Assembly: GCA_029721435.1 (NCBI GenBank)
Contig: CM056576.1
Coordinates: 121,075,166 to 121,139,165, forward strand
Reading direction: 5' to 3'
Source: Gymnothorax reevesii
Taxonomy: Eukaryota > Chordata > Actinopteri > Anguilliformes > Muraenidae
Length of the DNA stretch: 64,000 nt
Both the position numbers and the translations under genes were made by a program. Positions 54,368 through 64,000 of this stretch are shown here, one piece after another (within the stretch, counting starts at the first letter, position 1; every line of letters begins with the position of its first letter). Under the pieces are notes generated by a model. It saw only the letters and a list, made by a program, of their open reading frames with translations, did not search any database and was not told the DNA's origin.

Positions 54368-56672
54368 CAATCTCCCTTAATTTTTCTCCTTACGTTGATA
54401 ACTCATTTTCAGTGACAATACTCTGTGAGTTTATGCATTGCACTGGAATGTTTATCATAATGTAAAAAATGGGATTTTGGAATAGCTCAAATGTTGTAGA
54501 GTCTGGGACCTTGATTCATCTTGATTTTTCTTCGAAGTATCAGCATAATTAGCTTGAACTTAATTAGAGTTTGAGTTTTTTTGTGTCATTGCTGTCAAAA
54601 ACCTTCAAAATAGATAAATTGGTAAGCTGTGACTGATCTGCAGTTTTACATTCATGCAACCAAGCAAAAGAGCAATTTTAAGTTTATAATTTGGCACTTC
54701 AGATGGGGAATACCATATAATATAAATTGTAAAATGTGTATAATGAGGTTTTTTTTATCAGAACACACTTGCTTTGATTTTAGTTTATCATCATAATTCT
54801 AATTCAAGAAAATTTACATAAGTAAATAATCAAGGTACAAACTTTGAAATCTGGAAGAAAAAAACTGTTCAAAGTGAGCATTGTTGATTGTTATGTCCAT
54901 ATTGATTCAGTGTAATTTTGAACATTGACGTTTCCTTGTCTGTAGTGACGGATCATTTCATCCTAGCAAAATGAGCTGTAGTGAATTATAGACAGCCATG
55001 ATCCTAGAATTGAAACAGGGGCCAGTGGCATTTCAGGTCATTACGGTCCAATGAAACAATCTTCCATCACTAGTGGTGGATTTAGCTGAAGTCATGTTAC
55101 AAGATCAAACCATTATTTATTTCATGATTATACTTTTTTATTGCACAGTAGAAGGAGCACCCCTGATTATCAATAAGCATTATCCTCATGTATTCATTAT
55201 TTTGAGGCCGAATTCTTGATTCTAGTGTAATTTTAAAATAACACCAGGAGATGGCGTTGCTAGAGTGGATGAAAGAGTTTCCTTATATGAGTTGCGACTT
55301 TGGGTGGGCATTTACATTTCTATTAACAAAAGAGCAAAATAATTATACAAACGCATTTAAAAACAGCCCTCTTGATAAGGGAGATCATTATGAATTAAAT
55401 ATGCAATATACAACATGTTACTGAGCAACTCTTTAGGAAAGAACTGGGACTCATTTTTGTGTTTAAATATTCTGGACCCATTTTCTCCTTCTGGCATACA
55501 ACATTGTAAGTACTCAAGTGTCAATGTGGGCCGACAATATAATGATTTCAGTATTTTCTTTTAAGTCCATTTCTATAAGGATGAGAAACTATCTTCAGCT
55601 ATTCAAGAGAACAGGCACATCAGTCCTTTGGCATTATTTCCATTTCAGCAGAAAAGGAAACAATGACCAATGGTTTAGTGGGAATCACTGCAGTCTCAGA
55701 AGTCTGTAAATGGCATGGAGGTGCAGAAAGGGGAGCCAGAACTCTGGTAACATAACCAAGCAGCTGGATAAAGGGCAGGTGTCAACAGGCTAGATGGAAG
55801 GCAGTGGTTCTATTTTTCAAACTTAAAAAAAAAAAACACAAATCAACCGTTTGGGAACATTTGAGAGTCTAAATGACTTGGCAGGTAAACTTGTTAGAGC
55901 TATCAGATGTAAGGTAATCTGGAATAAACTGGAACAGCCTCAGTTTTCATTCTATATATAGTGAGTACAGGAAGAGGATAGGTTTTCCCATAGTGCCTCT
56001 GAAGTAATCCCCTTGTATATGTATCCGTCACACTCAGCATTTGTTTGGAGGTAAAATCCACATGTGGAAATGTAATTTGAAGGGAAGGTTGCACTGGAGA
56101 CAGACAGTAAATATAATATGGAATTGGAGAATGTGATATAGGCAGAAAGTCTCAGGGTTTTACAAGAACAGTTTTACACTGTGATATATACTATGCAGCT
56201 CTCTAGTATCCAATGTGTTTGGACATTTTAGCTGTCGGAATATGGCGAGCTACTTTTGGCTGAATAGCCTGTTCTCACCCCCTTGTAATGTTTTTACCTC
56301 ATATGCTGTTCTGGGGGTTCAGGCAGGGCGCTGCTCTTTTCTGCTTCAACCTCGACTCGGAAAGAAGAGGAATGGTGTCCAAAATGCTCATAAAAAGGGG
56401 AGGTAATGATTTCTAAATGTACTTTTACTGTATTTAAAATTATACTGTGCAAAAAAGAAAGCTTATTTTAAGCGTCTAGAATAACTCAACTTCTCTGGGG
56501 ATGGGGGCATTTGTGATGAATGGTCACACACTGGAAACATGCACTGTAAACCGACAAAACCTTTTTGGGAGGCATGGATGCTAAGAGCACAAATAATGTG
56601 CTGTTGTACCATTTTCAATATAATACAGGCCATTTAAAAATTGCTGTTTTCAATTTTAATTTTAATTCAACA
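54368..56672. other. 3' flank of the KY-like gene
   Basis: Presumably contains the 3' UTR at the start; I see no canonical AATAAA shortly after the stop, so its end is not placed. No other gene or named repeat. Confidence 0.5.
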
Positions 56673-56954
56673 TATAGTGCTGTGAAAAAAATTACTTGCC
56701 TCATTCCCAGTCTCTTCTATTTTAGCTTCTTTGTCATATTTAAATGTCTCGGATCATCCATTAATTTTAATAAAAGACAAAGAAGAGGCGAGTAAACTGG
56801 ATTGCAGCCTTTAAGAGTTCATTTCATTTATTGAAGGTAAAAGAGTTAGTCAAAATCTATTCATGTGAAAAGCTGATAACCCCCCTAAACCCAATAACTG
56901 GTTGTGCTGCCCTTGGTGGCAGTAACTGCAGTCAAGCATATGCAATAACTGGTA

Positions 56955-56962
56955 ATGAGTCT
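56955..56962. repeat. 8-bp target duplication of the RTE-type LINE, left
   Basis: ATGAGTCT recurs at 60276-60283, directly after the LINE tail. Confidence 0.65.
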
Positions 56963-59900
56963 CTCCTTGAATCGCCACCTTATCGTGGTGGAGGGGTTTG
57001 AGTACCTGGATGATCCTAGGAGCTATGTTGTCTGGAGCTTATTGCCCCTGGTAGGGTCTCCCAGGGCAAACAGGTCCTAGGTGACAGGTCAGACTAAGAG
57101 CGGTTCAAAACCCCCTAATGAATGAATCAAATAGCAAGGACGTTCACATCGCCCGGATTGTCGTCACCGGGACCCCACTCTAAAGCCAGGCCTGGTGGTC
57201 GGGTCTCTGCCCACAGGACCCGGCCGGGCACAGCCCGAATGTGCGACGTGGGCCGCTATCCCGTAGGCCCATCACCCGCGGGAGGGTTCAAAAGGGGCGG
57301 ATGCTTAGTGTGGCAGTCGTGGGCGGGGGCCCCGGCGACCCAATCCCTGGACGCGGTAACTGGTTCACGGGACATGGAATGTCACCTCACTGGAGGGGGA
57401 AGGAACCTGAGCTTGTGCGAGAGGTCGAGCGATACCGGCTAGAGATAGTCAGGCTCACCTCCATGCGCAGTCTGGGCTCTGGAACCCAAGTCCTCGAGAG
57501 AGGCTGGACTCTCTTTACTTCTGGAGTTGTCCGGTGAGAGGCGGGGGCTGGTGTGGGTTTGCTTATAGCCCCCCAGCTTAGCCGCCATGTGTTGGAGTTT
57601 TCCCCAGGGAACAAAAGGGTTGCTGTGGCCTGCGCCTTCGGGTCGGGGACAGGTGCCTCACTGTCGTTTCGGCTTATGGGCCGAATGGCAGTGCAGAATA
57701 CCCGGCCTTCTTGGAGTCCCTGGGAGGGGTCCTGGAAAGTGCTCCAACTAGGGACTCCATCGTTCTGCTGGGGGACTTCAACGCCCACGTGGGCTGCGAC
57801 AGTGTTACCTGGAGGGGCGTGATTGGGAGGAACGGCCTCCCTGATCTGAACTCGAGTGGTGCTCTGTTATTGGACATCTGTGCTAGTCGCAGTTTGTCCA
57901 TAACGAACACCATGTTAAAACATAAGGGCGTCCATCAGTGCACGTGGCACAAGGACGCAAGAGGCCAGAGGTCGATGATCGACTTTGTGGTCGTGTCATC
58001 TGATCTTTGGCTGTATGTCTCTGACACTTGGGTGAAGAGAGGGGCTGAGCTGTCCACTGATCACCACCTGGTGGTGAGTTGGATCCGCTGGCGGAGGAAG
58101 AAGCTGGACAGACTTGGCAGGCCCAAATGTGTTGTGAGGGTCTGTTGGGAACGTTTGGCGGAACCCTCTGTCAGAGGGGTTTTCAACTCTCATGTCCTGG
58201 AGAGCTTTGTCCAGATCCCAAGGGAGGCTGGAGACATTGAGTCCGAATGGACCATGTTCTCCACCTCCATTGTTGATGCGGCCGTTCGGAGCTGTGGCTG
58301 TAAGGTTTCCGGCACCTGCCGCGGCGGCAATCCCTGAACCCGGTGATGGATACCGGAAGTAAGGGATGCCGTCAAGCTGAAGAAGGAGTCCTATCGAGCT
58401 TGGTTAGCTCGAGGGACTCCTGAGGCAGCTGACAGATACCAGCAGGGTAAACGTGCTGTGGCCCGGATGGTGCCGGAAACAAAAACTTGGGTATGGGAAA
58501 AGTTTGGGGAGGCCATGGAGGAGGATTATCGGTTAGCCCCGAAGAGGTTCTGGCAAACCGTCCGGCGCCTCAGAAGGGGAAAGCAGTGCCCTGCCAACAC
58601 TGTCTACAGTGGAGGTGGGGAGCTGTTGACTTCGACTGGGGATATTGTCGGCCGGTGGAAGGAATAATTTGAGGATCTCCTTAATCCCACTGACACGCCT
58701 TCCATAGAGGAAGCAGAGGCCGGGGATCCAGAGGCTGATTCATCCATCACTCGGGCTGAAGTCACTGAGTTAGTTTGGAAGCTCCTTAGTGGCAAGGTAC
58801 CGGGGGTAGATGAGATCCGCCCTGAGTACCTCAAGTCTCTGGATGTTGTAGGGCTGTCTTAGTTGACACTCCTTTGCAGCATCGCGTGGCAGTTGGGGAC
58901 AGTGCCTGTGGACTGGCAGACTGGGGTGGTGGTCCCTCTTTTTAAGAAGGGGGACCGGAGGGTTGCTCCAACTATAGGGGGATCACACTCCTCAGCCTCC
59001 CGGGTAAAGTCTATTCCAGGGTGCTGGAGAGGAGAATTCGGCCCATAGTCGAACCTCGGATTCAGGAGGAACAATGCGGTTTTCGTCCTGGTCGTGGAAC
59101 ACTGGACCAGCTCTATATCCTCCACAGGGTGCTGAAGGGTTCGTGGGAGTTCACATGTGTTTTGTGGACTTGGAGTTGGCATTTGATCGTGTCCCTCATG
59201 GCATTCTGTGGGAGGTGCTTCGGGAGTATGGAGTCCGGGGCCCTTTACTAAGGGCCGTGCGGTCTCTGTATGACCGGAGCAGGAGCTTGGTTCACATTGC
59301 CGGCAGTAAGTCAGACCTGTTTCCGATGCATGTTGGACTCCAGCAGGGCTGCCCTTTGTCACCGGTTCTGTTCATTATTTTTATGGACAGAATTTCTTGG
59401 TGCAGCCAGGGGCCGGAGGGAGTTCGGTTCCGGGACCAGCGAATCTCATCTCTGCTTTTTGCAGATGATGTTGTCCTGTTGGCTCCTTCGAACCAGGACC
59501 TTCAGCATGTACTGGGGCGGTTTGCTGCCGAGTGCGAAGCGGCTGGGATGAGAATCAGCACCTCCAAGTCCGAGGCCATGGTTCTCGACCGGAAAAAGGT
59601 GGCTAGCCCCCTCCGGGTTGGAGGAGAGCTCCTGCCTCAAGTAAAATATATAGGTATCTTGGGGTCTTGTTCACAAGTGAGGGAAGGATGGAGCGTGAGA
59701 TTGAGAGATGGATTGGTGCAGCGGCAGTAGTAATGCGGTCATTGTACCGATCTGTTGTGGTGAAGAGGGAGCTAAGCCAAAAGGCGAAGCTCTCAATTTA
59801 CCAGTCAATCTACGTTCCTACCCTCACCTATAGTCAGGAACTTTGGGTCGAGATCCAAAGATACAAGCCAAAGAACGAGATCCCGGATACAAGCGGCTGA

Positions 59901-60275
59901 AATGGGCTTCCTCCACAGGGTGGCGGGGCGCTCCCTTAGGCATAGGGTGAGAAGCTCTGTCACCCGGGAGGAGCTCAGAGTAGAGCCACTGCTCCTCCAC
60001 ATCGAGAGGGGCCAGCTGGGGTGGCTCGGGCATCTATATCAGATGCCCCCTGGATGCCCTCCTGGGAAGGTGTTCCATGCATGGCCCCAGGGAAGACCCA
60101 GGACGCGCTGGAGGGACTTTGTCGCTCGGCTGGCCTGGGAACGCCTCGAGATACCCCCGGGACAACTGGAGGAAGTGTCCAGGGAGAGGGAAGTCTGGGC
60201 ATCTTTGCTTAGACTGCTGCCCCTGCGACCCGGCCCCGGATTAAGCGGAAGATGATGAGATGAGATGAGAATGAG
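56963..60275 (+). mobile_element. RTE-type LINE, nearly full length, degenerate
   Basis: 3.3 kb with a short 5' leader that starts CTCCTTGAATCGCCACCTTA and holds a CCACC...GGTGG hairpin. It then has a single long ORF (apurinic endonuclease, then reverse transcriptase), a very short 3' UTR and a (gatga)n tail at 60250-60275. The 8-bp duplication brackets it. The endonuclease plus reverse transcriptase layout with a short GATG-like tail recalls fish RTE/Rex3-type LINEs; the exact subfamily is my inference. It entered the older Tc1-like element. Confidence 0.88.
57361..60255 (+). pseudogene. LINE endonuclease/reverse transcriptase polyprotein, broken
   Basis: Endonuclease part: [32 protein letters not shown] and [13 protein letters not shown] (catalytic Asp/Asn and terminal Asp-His). 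Reverse transcriptase part: PLFKKGDRR, EEQCGFRPGRGTLDQL, VDLELAFDRVPHGILW, LQQGCPLSPVLFIIFMDRIS, then LLFADDVVLLA with the FADD catalytic box. C-terminal region: LLHIERGQLGWLGHLYQMPP and GRPRTRWRDFVARLAWERL. Lesions: TGA 57535-57537, TGA 58335-58337, TAA 58665-58667, TAG 58860-58862, and frame changes near 57690, 58970, 59150, 59655 and 59890. All domains are present in order but the copy is dead. Confidence 0.9.
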
Positions 60276-60283
60276 ATGAGTCT
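60276..60283. repeat. 8-bp target duplication of the RTE-type LINE, right
   Basis: ATGAGTCT, partner of 56955-56962; host Tc1-like sequence continues tttacat. Confidence 0.65.
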
Positions 60284-60290
60284 TTTACAT

Positions 60291-61300
60291 AAAAGAGTTA
60301 GTCAAAATGATTGTTGTGAATGATTTTATTTCTTGCTGCAAATCATCCTTTTTAAACATTAATGTGGAAAATAAAGGGGATGTGCATCACTTTTAGAAAT
60401 AACCCACCTGTCACCTCCCCTGTTTTAATGAACAATCAGACTGTTGAACTGCCACTGCAGTATAGATATCTCAGCACTGTGACCGACAGCAAACAATGCT
60501 TCGAGCCCCGGGTTGACGCAGTGTGTAGGAAAGCACATCAGCGTATGCACTTTTTAAGGAAGCTCCATAGTTTTAATGTCGACACTGTTTTTATACAGAG
60601 AAAATGAATAAAAGGAGCTCCCTCCAGACAATGAACTTCTAAAGGTGCACAACAAAAAGAGACTTACTAGAAAAGGAGGTGTCAGCACTCAAAAATGTCC
60701 TTTTTAGGTTGTTTTATTTAGGCAAGGCACTACGGACGCGTTTCGACTCGTGATCTTCTTCAGCATCGAAACGCGAAAGACCACAAGTCAAAACGCGTCC
60801 GTTGTGCCTTGCCTAAATAAAACAACCTAAAAAGGACATTTTTGAGTACTGACACTGTTTTTATGAAAATGATTTATTTTTGTTTCACCAAATCTGTTCT
60901 TACTTTTTCTTCATCTTTTGGCACGGGTCACTTTCTGTCAAACAAAATAACTGCCTGCCGGCATTGTTAAGTAGTGCAGTAAAATCTCTATCACACCCTT
61001 GAATGACCTAAATGAACTGTACGAAGTCAGGTCCTGGAGGAAAGCTCAGGCAATCTTGGCTGATTCGAGCGACCCCTTGTGGGGTGAATTGAAGATGCTG
61101 CCATCAGGGCGCAGATACAATCTGTCAGGACGCAGGATAAATACATTCAAAAGGTCCTTCGATCCTGCTGCAATCAGTCTTTTAAATTCAATGTAACTTA
61201 ACTGTTGTATGGATTGTGTTGTTTGAATGATGTTGTTGTTACTGCTGGCTGTGACCCAAATTGCCCCTTGGAGATAATAAAAGTAGACTTTGACCTTCAT
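60291..61300 (+). mobile_element. L2/Rex1-like LINE 3' fragment, interrupted
   Basis: Plus-strand frames give the C-terminal reverse transcriptase region: NDFISCCKSSFLNINVEN, then NNPPVTSPVLMNNQTVELP, then HFLRKLHSFNVDTVF. After an insertion it continues SVLTFSSS and ends SDPLWGELKMLPSGRRYNL and DPAAISLLNSM with a stop at 61194-61196. The 3' UTR ends with ttgccccttggagataataa, typical of this LINE group. 5'-truncated, with frame breaks; a dead copy. Confidence 0.85.
60595..60850. mobile_element. 256-bp hairpin element inserted in the L2-like LINE
   Basis: Flanked by an exact 14-bp direct repeat, GACACTGTTTTTAT (60581-60594 and 60851-60864), and removing the insert restores the LINE reading across the junction (FNVDTVF, then MKM). 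The core (about 60678-60850) is a long inverted repeat: caaaaatgtcctttttaggt...ggcaaggcac and its complement, around a short centre with cgtttcgactcgtgatcttc. The first about 80 bp lie outside the hairpin. The 14-bp duplication length suits L1-like retroposition more than most DNA transposons. Confidence 0.8.
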
Positions 61301-62174
61301 ATTGTGGCATAGTGTGTTTGCTTCCCTCGAAACGTAACCGAACTTATGTCCTCCAAATGTTCCACTTCTGACTCATCAGTCCATTGAATATTATCACAAA
61401 AGTCTCGGGGATCATCAACATGTTTTTTGGCAAATGTCAGATGAGTATTTGTGTTTTTTTTGGTCGGCTATGGTTTTCGCTCAGCAGCTCTCACATGAAT
61501 GCCTTCTTTGCCAGTCATTTTTTGATCGAGGAATCATGAACTCTAACCTTGACTAAGGCAAGGAAAGCCTGCAGTTCATCAGATGTTAGTTTTGGTTCTT
61601 TCGTGATCTCCTGGATGAGTCATTGATGCGCTTTTGGAGAATTATTATTGGCGGACCACCACTGGTAAGGTTCACCACCATACCTAGTTTTTTTTTTTTT
61701 TCACGTAGACTTTCACCATATTTCTACAGGTCCTAGAGCCTTCAAAATGGCTTTGTAACCCTTTCCAGACAGGTAGGTGTCAAGAACTTTGTTTCTCATC
61801 TGTTTGTGAATTTCTTTAGCTTTTGGAATGACAGGCTGCTTTAAGCCCACTTCAGATTGCCAATCTGGTTCTATTTAAATGATGTTTAGATTCAACAGGG
61901 CTGGCAGCAATCATGTCTGGGTGTGACCAGTGAAGTTGAACCCACATGCCACTTAAATGTATTTAATTATTTGATTTAGTAACTGAGGGTACAATTACTT
62001 ATCACATTGGGTCAGTGAGGGTTGGATAGCTTTTTTTCCTTCAATACATGAAATCATTGAATATTAAAAATGGTAAAATATTAAAATTACATTAATTATT
62101 TGAACATTTATGTCTGCCAAATATGCAAAAACAGAATAACTCGAGAACTAGGGGAATACTTTGTCACAGCGCTG

Positions 62175-63914
62175 TACCATCCCAACTTTTTTCCAAGGTG
62201 TGCAGCAACTGCGGCAGTAGTCGATGCAAATTGCAAATTGTGGCCACTCACCCAGAGATGGTTGTTTGGTGGGGGATGTTTAGTGAGATAGAGGCGCATT
62301 GTGCACTGTGGGCCGGAACAGTTTCGTTCTCCTTCTGTTGTGGGATATATTGAAAAGCGTCTCTGTGACAGTTTTACAGTGAAAAGCACTAATAAAATAC
62401 TAATAAAATTGAATGGAGTTCAGTTGTATTTTGTAAATGTTGTCGATTAACTGTGGTGAACTAATGCCACTGTCGCTGATCTGGTTCCTTTTCTTTAGGA
62501 CGACGGGTCACAAACTCAGGCAGCAGAGGCATTAGGCCTTTGCTAGAGCCCCTCGCCTCTCTGTCCCCAATGTACGGCATGTGGAGGGGGGAGGGGGTTA
62601 GGTGTGCAGGTAGACTTCATAAACACCCTCCTGCCCCCTTTACGGGAGCAGTGCATTCCTCTCTGAGGGGCTCTGAGGCATAATCATCGCACAATTAAGA
62701 TAATTTCAGTGCGACAGCTGGTGGGGAGAGAAGCAATTTTCACGCTGCCTAATCGAGTCTGGCTGTCAGATTAAGATAGAGGGTTGATTTGAGGGAAATT
62801 GTCTTGGCTGACTCTGTGGAGCCAGACCCAGGTGGCCCCAGGTACTTCCTTTCCTGTTTTATTTTATTTTATTTTTTTCGCCCGCAGAACCAAGAAGGAG
62901 GAAATTTGGTTCTGATTTGCCACACTGAAGAGATCACTCGAGTGCCAGTCGCCGTCTGTCTCGGGGGATATGTCACAGTGTTACCAAAGCAGCCGCCTCT
63001 CCGTGACTTTGCTTCAAAACCAGGAGCAGTCTAGCTTCCCCTCTTCCCGCCGCCTCTTTTCCCCCTACCTTGTCCTTTTCCGATTTCCCTCCTAAAACCA
63101 CTGTCCCGCAAAGGTGACGGCTCGCCGTCTGTTTATATAACGTATCATTAACTCTTGTACTGCAAGATGCCTCTTCTCCATCGATAATTAATCCCCCTCC
63201 ACACAAAATGGAGCGTGTTGGTGAAGTTTAGAGAACATAGTGTATGCCCTGGTTTCAACCACACAAATTGTATAAAGGTCAAGTGGTGCTGTTTAGTTTA
63301 GTTTATTACACTGCACTGTTCTTCTTGATTTTAAAATTTTCTGTCTCCATTTAGAAAAGCTGGGGCCTTATGTAGGTTAATGAGATGAGGACTTCCTAGA
63401 GGGAAAGATACCTGTAACTTTGATTGTGAAGGTCAGCAACATATTTAATGTTGGAAGACCAGGATCCTTTGATAAATCCTTGCAAATGTGCTGTTGAATC
63501 AGTACTGACAGAATCCTCTGTTCTTATCTGTAATCTGCTGTGTACCCCACTAGATGTCAGCAATGGTACTCTATTATCGCTGTATCATTCTCCAAAGACC
63601 ACTTTCAACATGTTCATGAATGTCAGTGTGAGTTGTATTGCATCGGCAAAGTTTGGGAAATACTGGAGCATAAAAATTAAACAACAAAATGGTAGTGGGG
63701 CTGGGTGGTGAGAAGTCTGCTTTAGGAGATGATATCTTATATTTTTAAGAAAAGAGCACAGTTTTATACATAAAACTCTATCCAGGTAACCTTATTACCC
63801 CATTGATATTTTCATATTAAATCAGGATTTTCAATTTCACAATGCAAGTTCACAATTTTGACTATAATGCCTTGCAAAACTGCAGGATATTGTGCAGGTT
63901 TATATCGAATGCGC
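62175..63914. other. Non-coding region with a possible conserved block
   Basis: No gene recognised. About 62640-62830 is of even composition and dense in transcription-factor-like words (caattaagataattt, cagctgg, ctaatcgag, ctgtcagattaag), unlike the repeat-rich surroundings. A purine/pyrimidine-skewed stretch lies at 62580-62600 (gggg-rich) and 63030-63065 (cccc/ctt-rich). Confidence 0.4.
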
Positions 63915-64000
63915 CTTACATCAATCCATCACCCATCCGTTATCTGACCTATCCTGTGTGACAGGGTCATCAGTTGTCCAGAGACTATCCCAGACGCATT
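63915..64000 (+). repeat. Start of an interspersed repeat, cut by the window end
   Basis: The phrases tccatcacccatccgttatc, cctgtgtgacagggtcat and gagactatcccagacgc resemble the very common fish repeat with tccatccatt...cagggtc...gcctatcccag wording. Only about 86 bp are in the window. Confidence 0.5.

Larger units (their letters stand above)
56675..62174 (-). mobile_element. Tc1-like transposon split by nested LINE insertions
   Basis: The left end (tatagtgctgtgaaaaaaat, from 56673) and right end (complement of tacagcgctgtgacaaag, to 62176) are matching terminal repeats next to TA. Host-element sequence is at 56675-56962, 60284-60290 and about 61305-62174. In the right part the minus strand reads LIQEITKEPKLTSDELQA and LALVKVRVHDS (about 61610-61505), the region after the helix-turn-helix of Tc1-like transposases. 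The middle coding part is gone. Between the halves sit an RTE-type LINE (56963-60275) and an L2-like LINE (about 60291-61300). Confidence 0.82.

Noticed and set aside
57387..59362. Minus-strand frames up to 167 codons
   Set aside because: Antisense shadows of the RTE-type LINE polyprotein.

Overview
This window is nuclear DNA of a ray-finned fish, most likely a teleost. The evidence is introns with GT-AG borders, vertebrate-type tRNA genes, and a dense load of Tc1-like DNA transposons and fish-type LINEs (RTE-like, L2/Rex1-like and an RNase H-carrying I-like fragment). The sequence is AT-rich and gene-poor, and most of it is intronic, intergenic or repeat-derived. All calls come from reading the sequence; no database search was possible.

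One multi-exon gene is clear: a kyphoscoliosis peptidase (KY)-like transglutaminase-fold protein on the + strand at 43326-54367. I assembled 18 exons whose phases agree throughout and whose summed length is 2244 nt (747 codons plus stop). Its catalytic core keeps a Cys-His-Asp triad (Cys311, His353, Asp368 in this model). Ahead of the core is a hydrophobic N-terminal exon and a run of very short exons (36-66 nt), all phase 1-1. These micro-exons fall into a tandemly repeated four-exon cassette, copied together with its introns, and one copy of one exon has decayed. A second possible first exon at 42158-42188 has a compatible phase.

A second likely gene is a single-exon 140-codon ORF (4105-4527) followed by a poly(A) signal; I do not recognise the protein. 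RNA genes are an intact tRNA-Gly(GCC) on the minus strand (9800-9870), an intact tRNA-Asp(GTC) on the plus strand (15427-15498) and a decayed tRNA-Asp-like copy (9401-9474). A broken coding-like stretch lies at 10930-12540.

Layout: 0.9-4 kb, a Tc1-like remnant split by a 2.4-kb inverted-repeat element; 4-9 kb, the small gene and a 160-bp tandem repeat; 9-16 kb, tRNAs and a Tc1-like element with very long terminal repeats; 16-22 kb, fold-back elements, minisatellites and a second tandem array; 23.3-25 kb, a nearly complete Tc1-like element with three stop codons; 26-42 kb, gene-free DNA with dispersed repeat pairs, an RNase H LINE fragment flanked by a 13-bp target duplication, and a Tc1-like fragment; 42-54.4 kb, the KY-like gene; 56.7-62.2 kb, a Tc1-like element carrying a nearly full-length RTE-type LINE and an L2-like LINE, the latter interrupted by a hairpin element; 62.2-64 kb, non-coding sequence with a possible conserved regulatory block.
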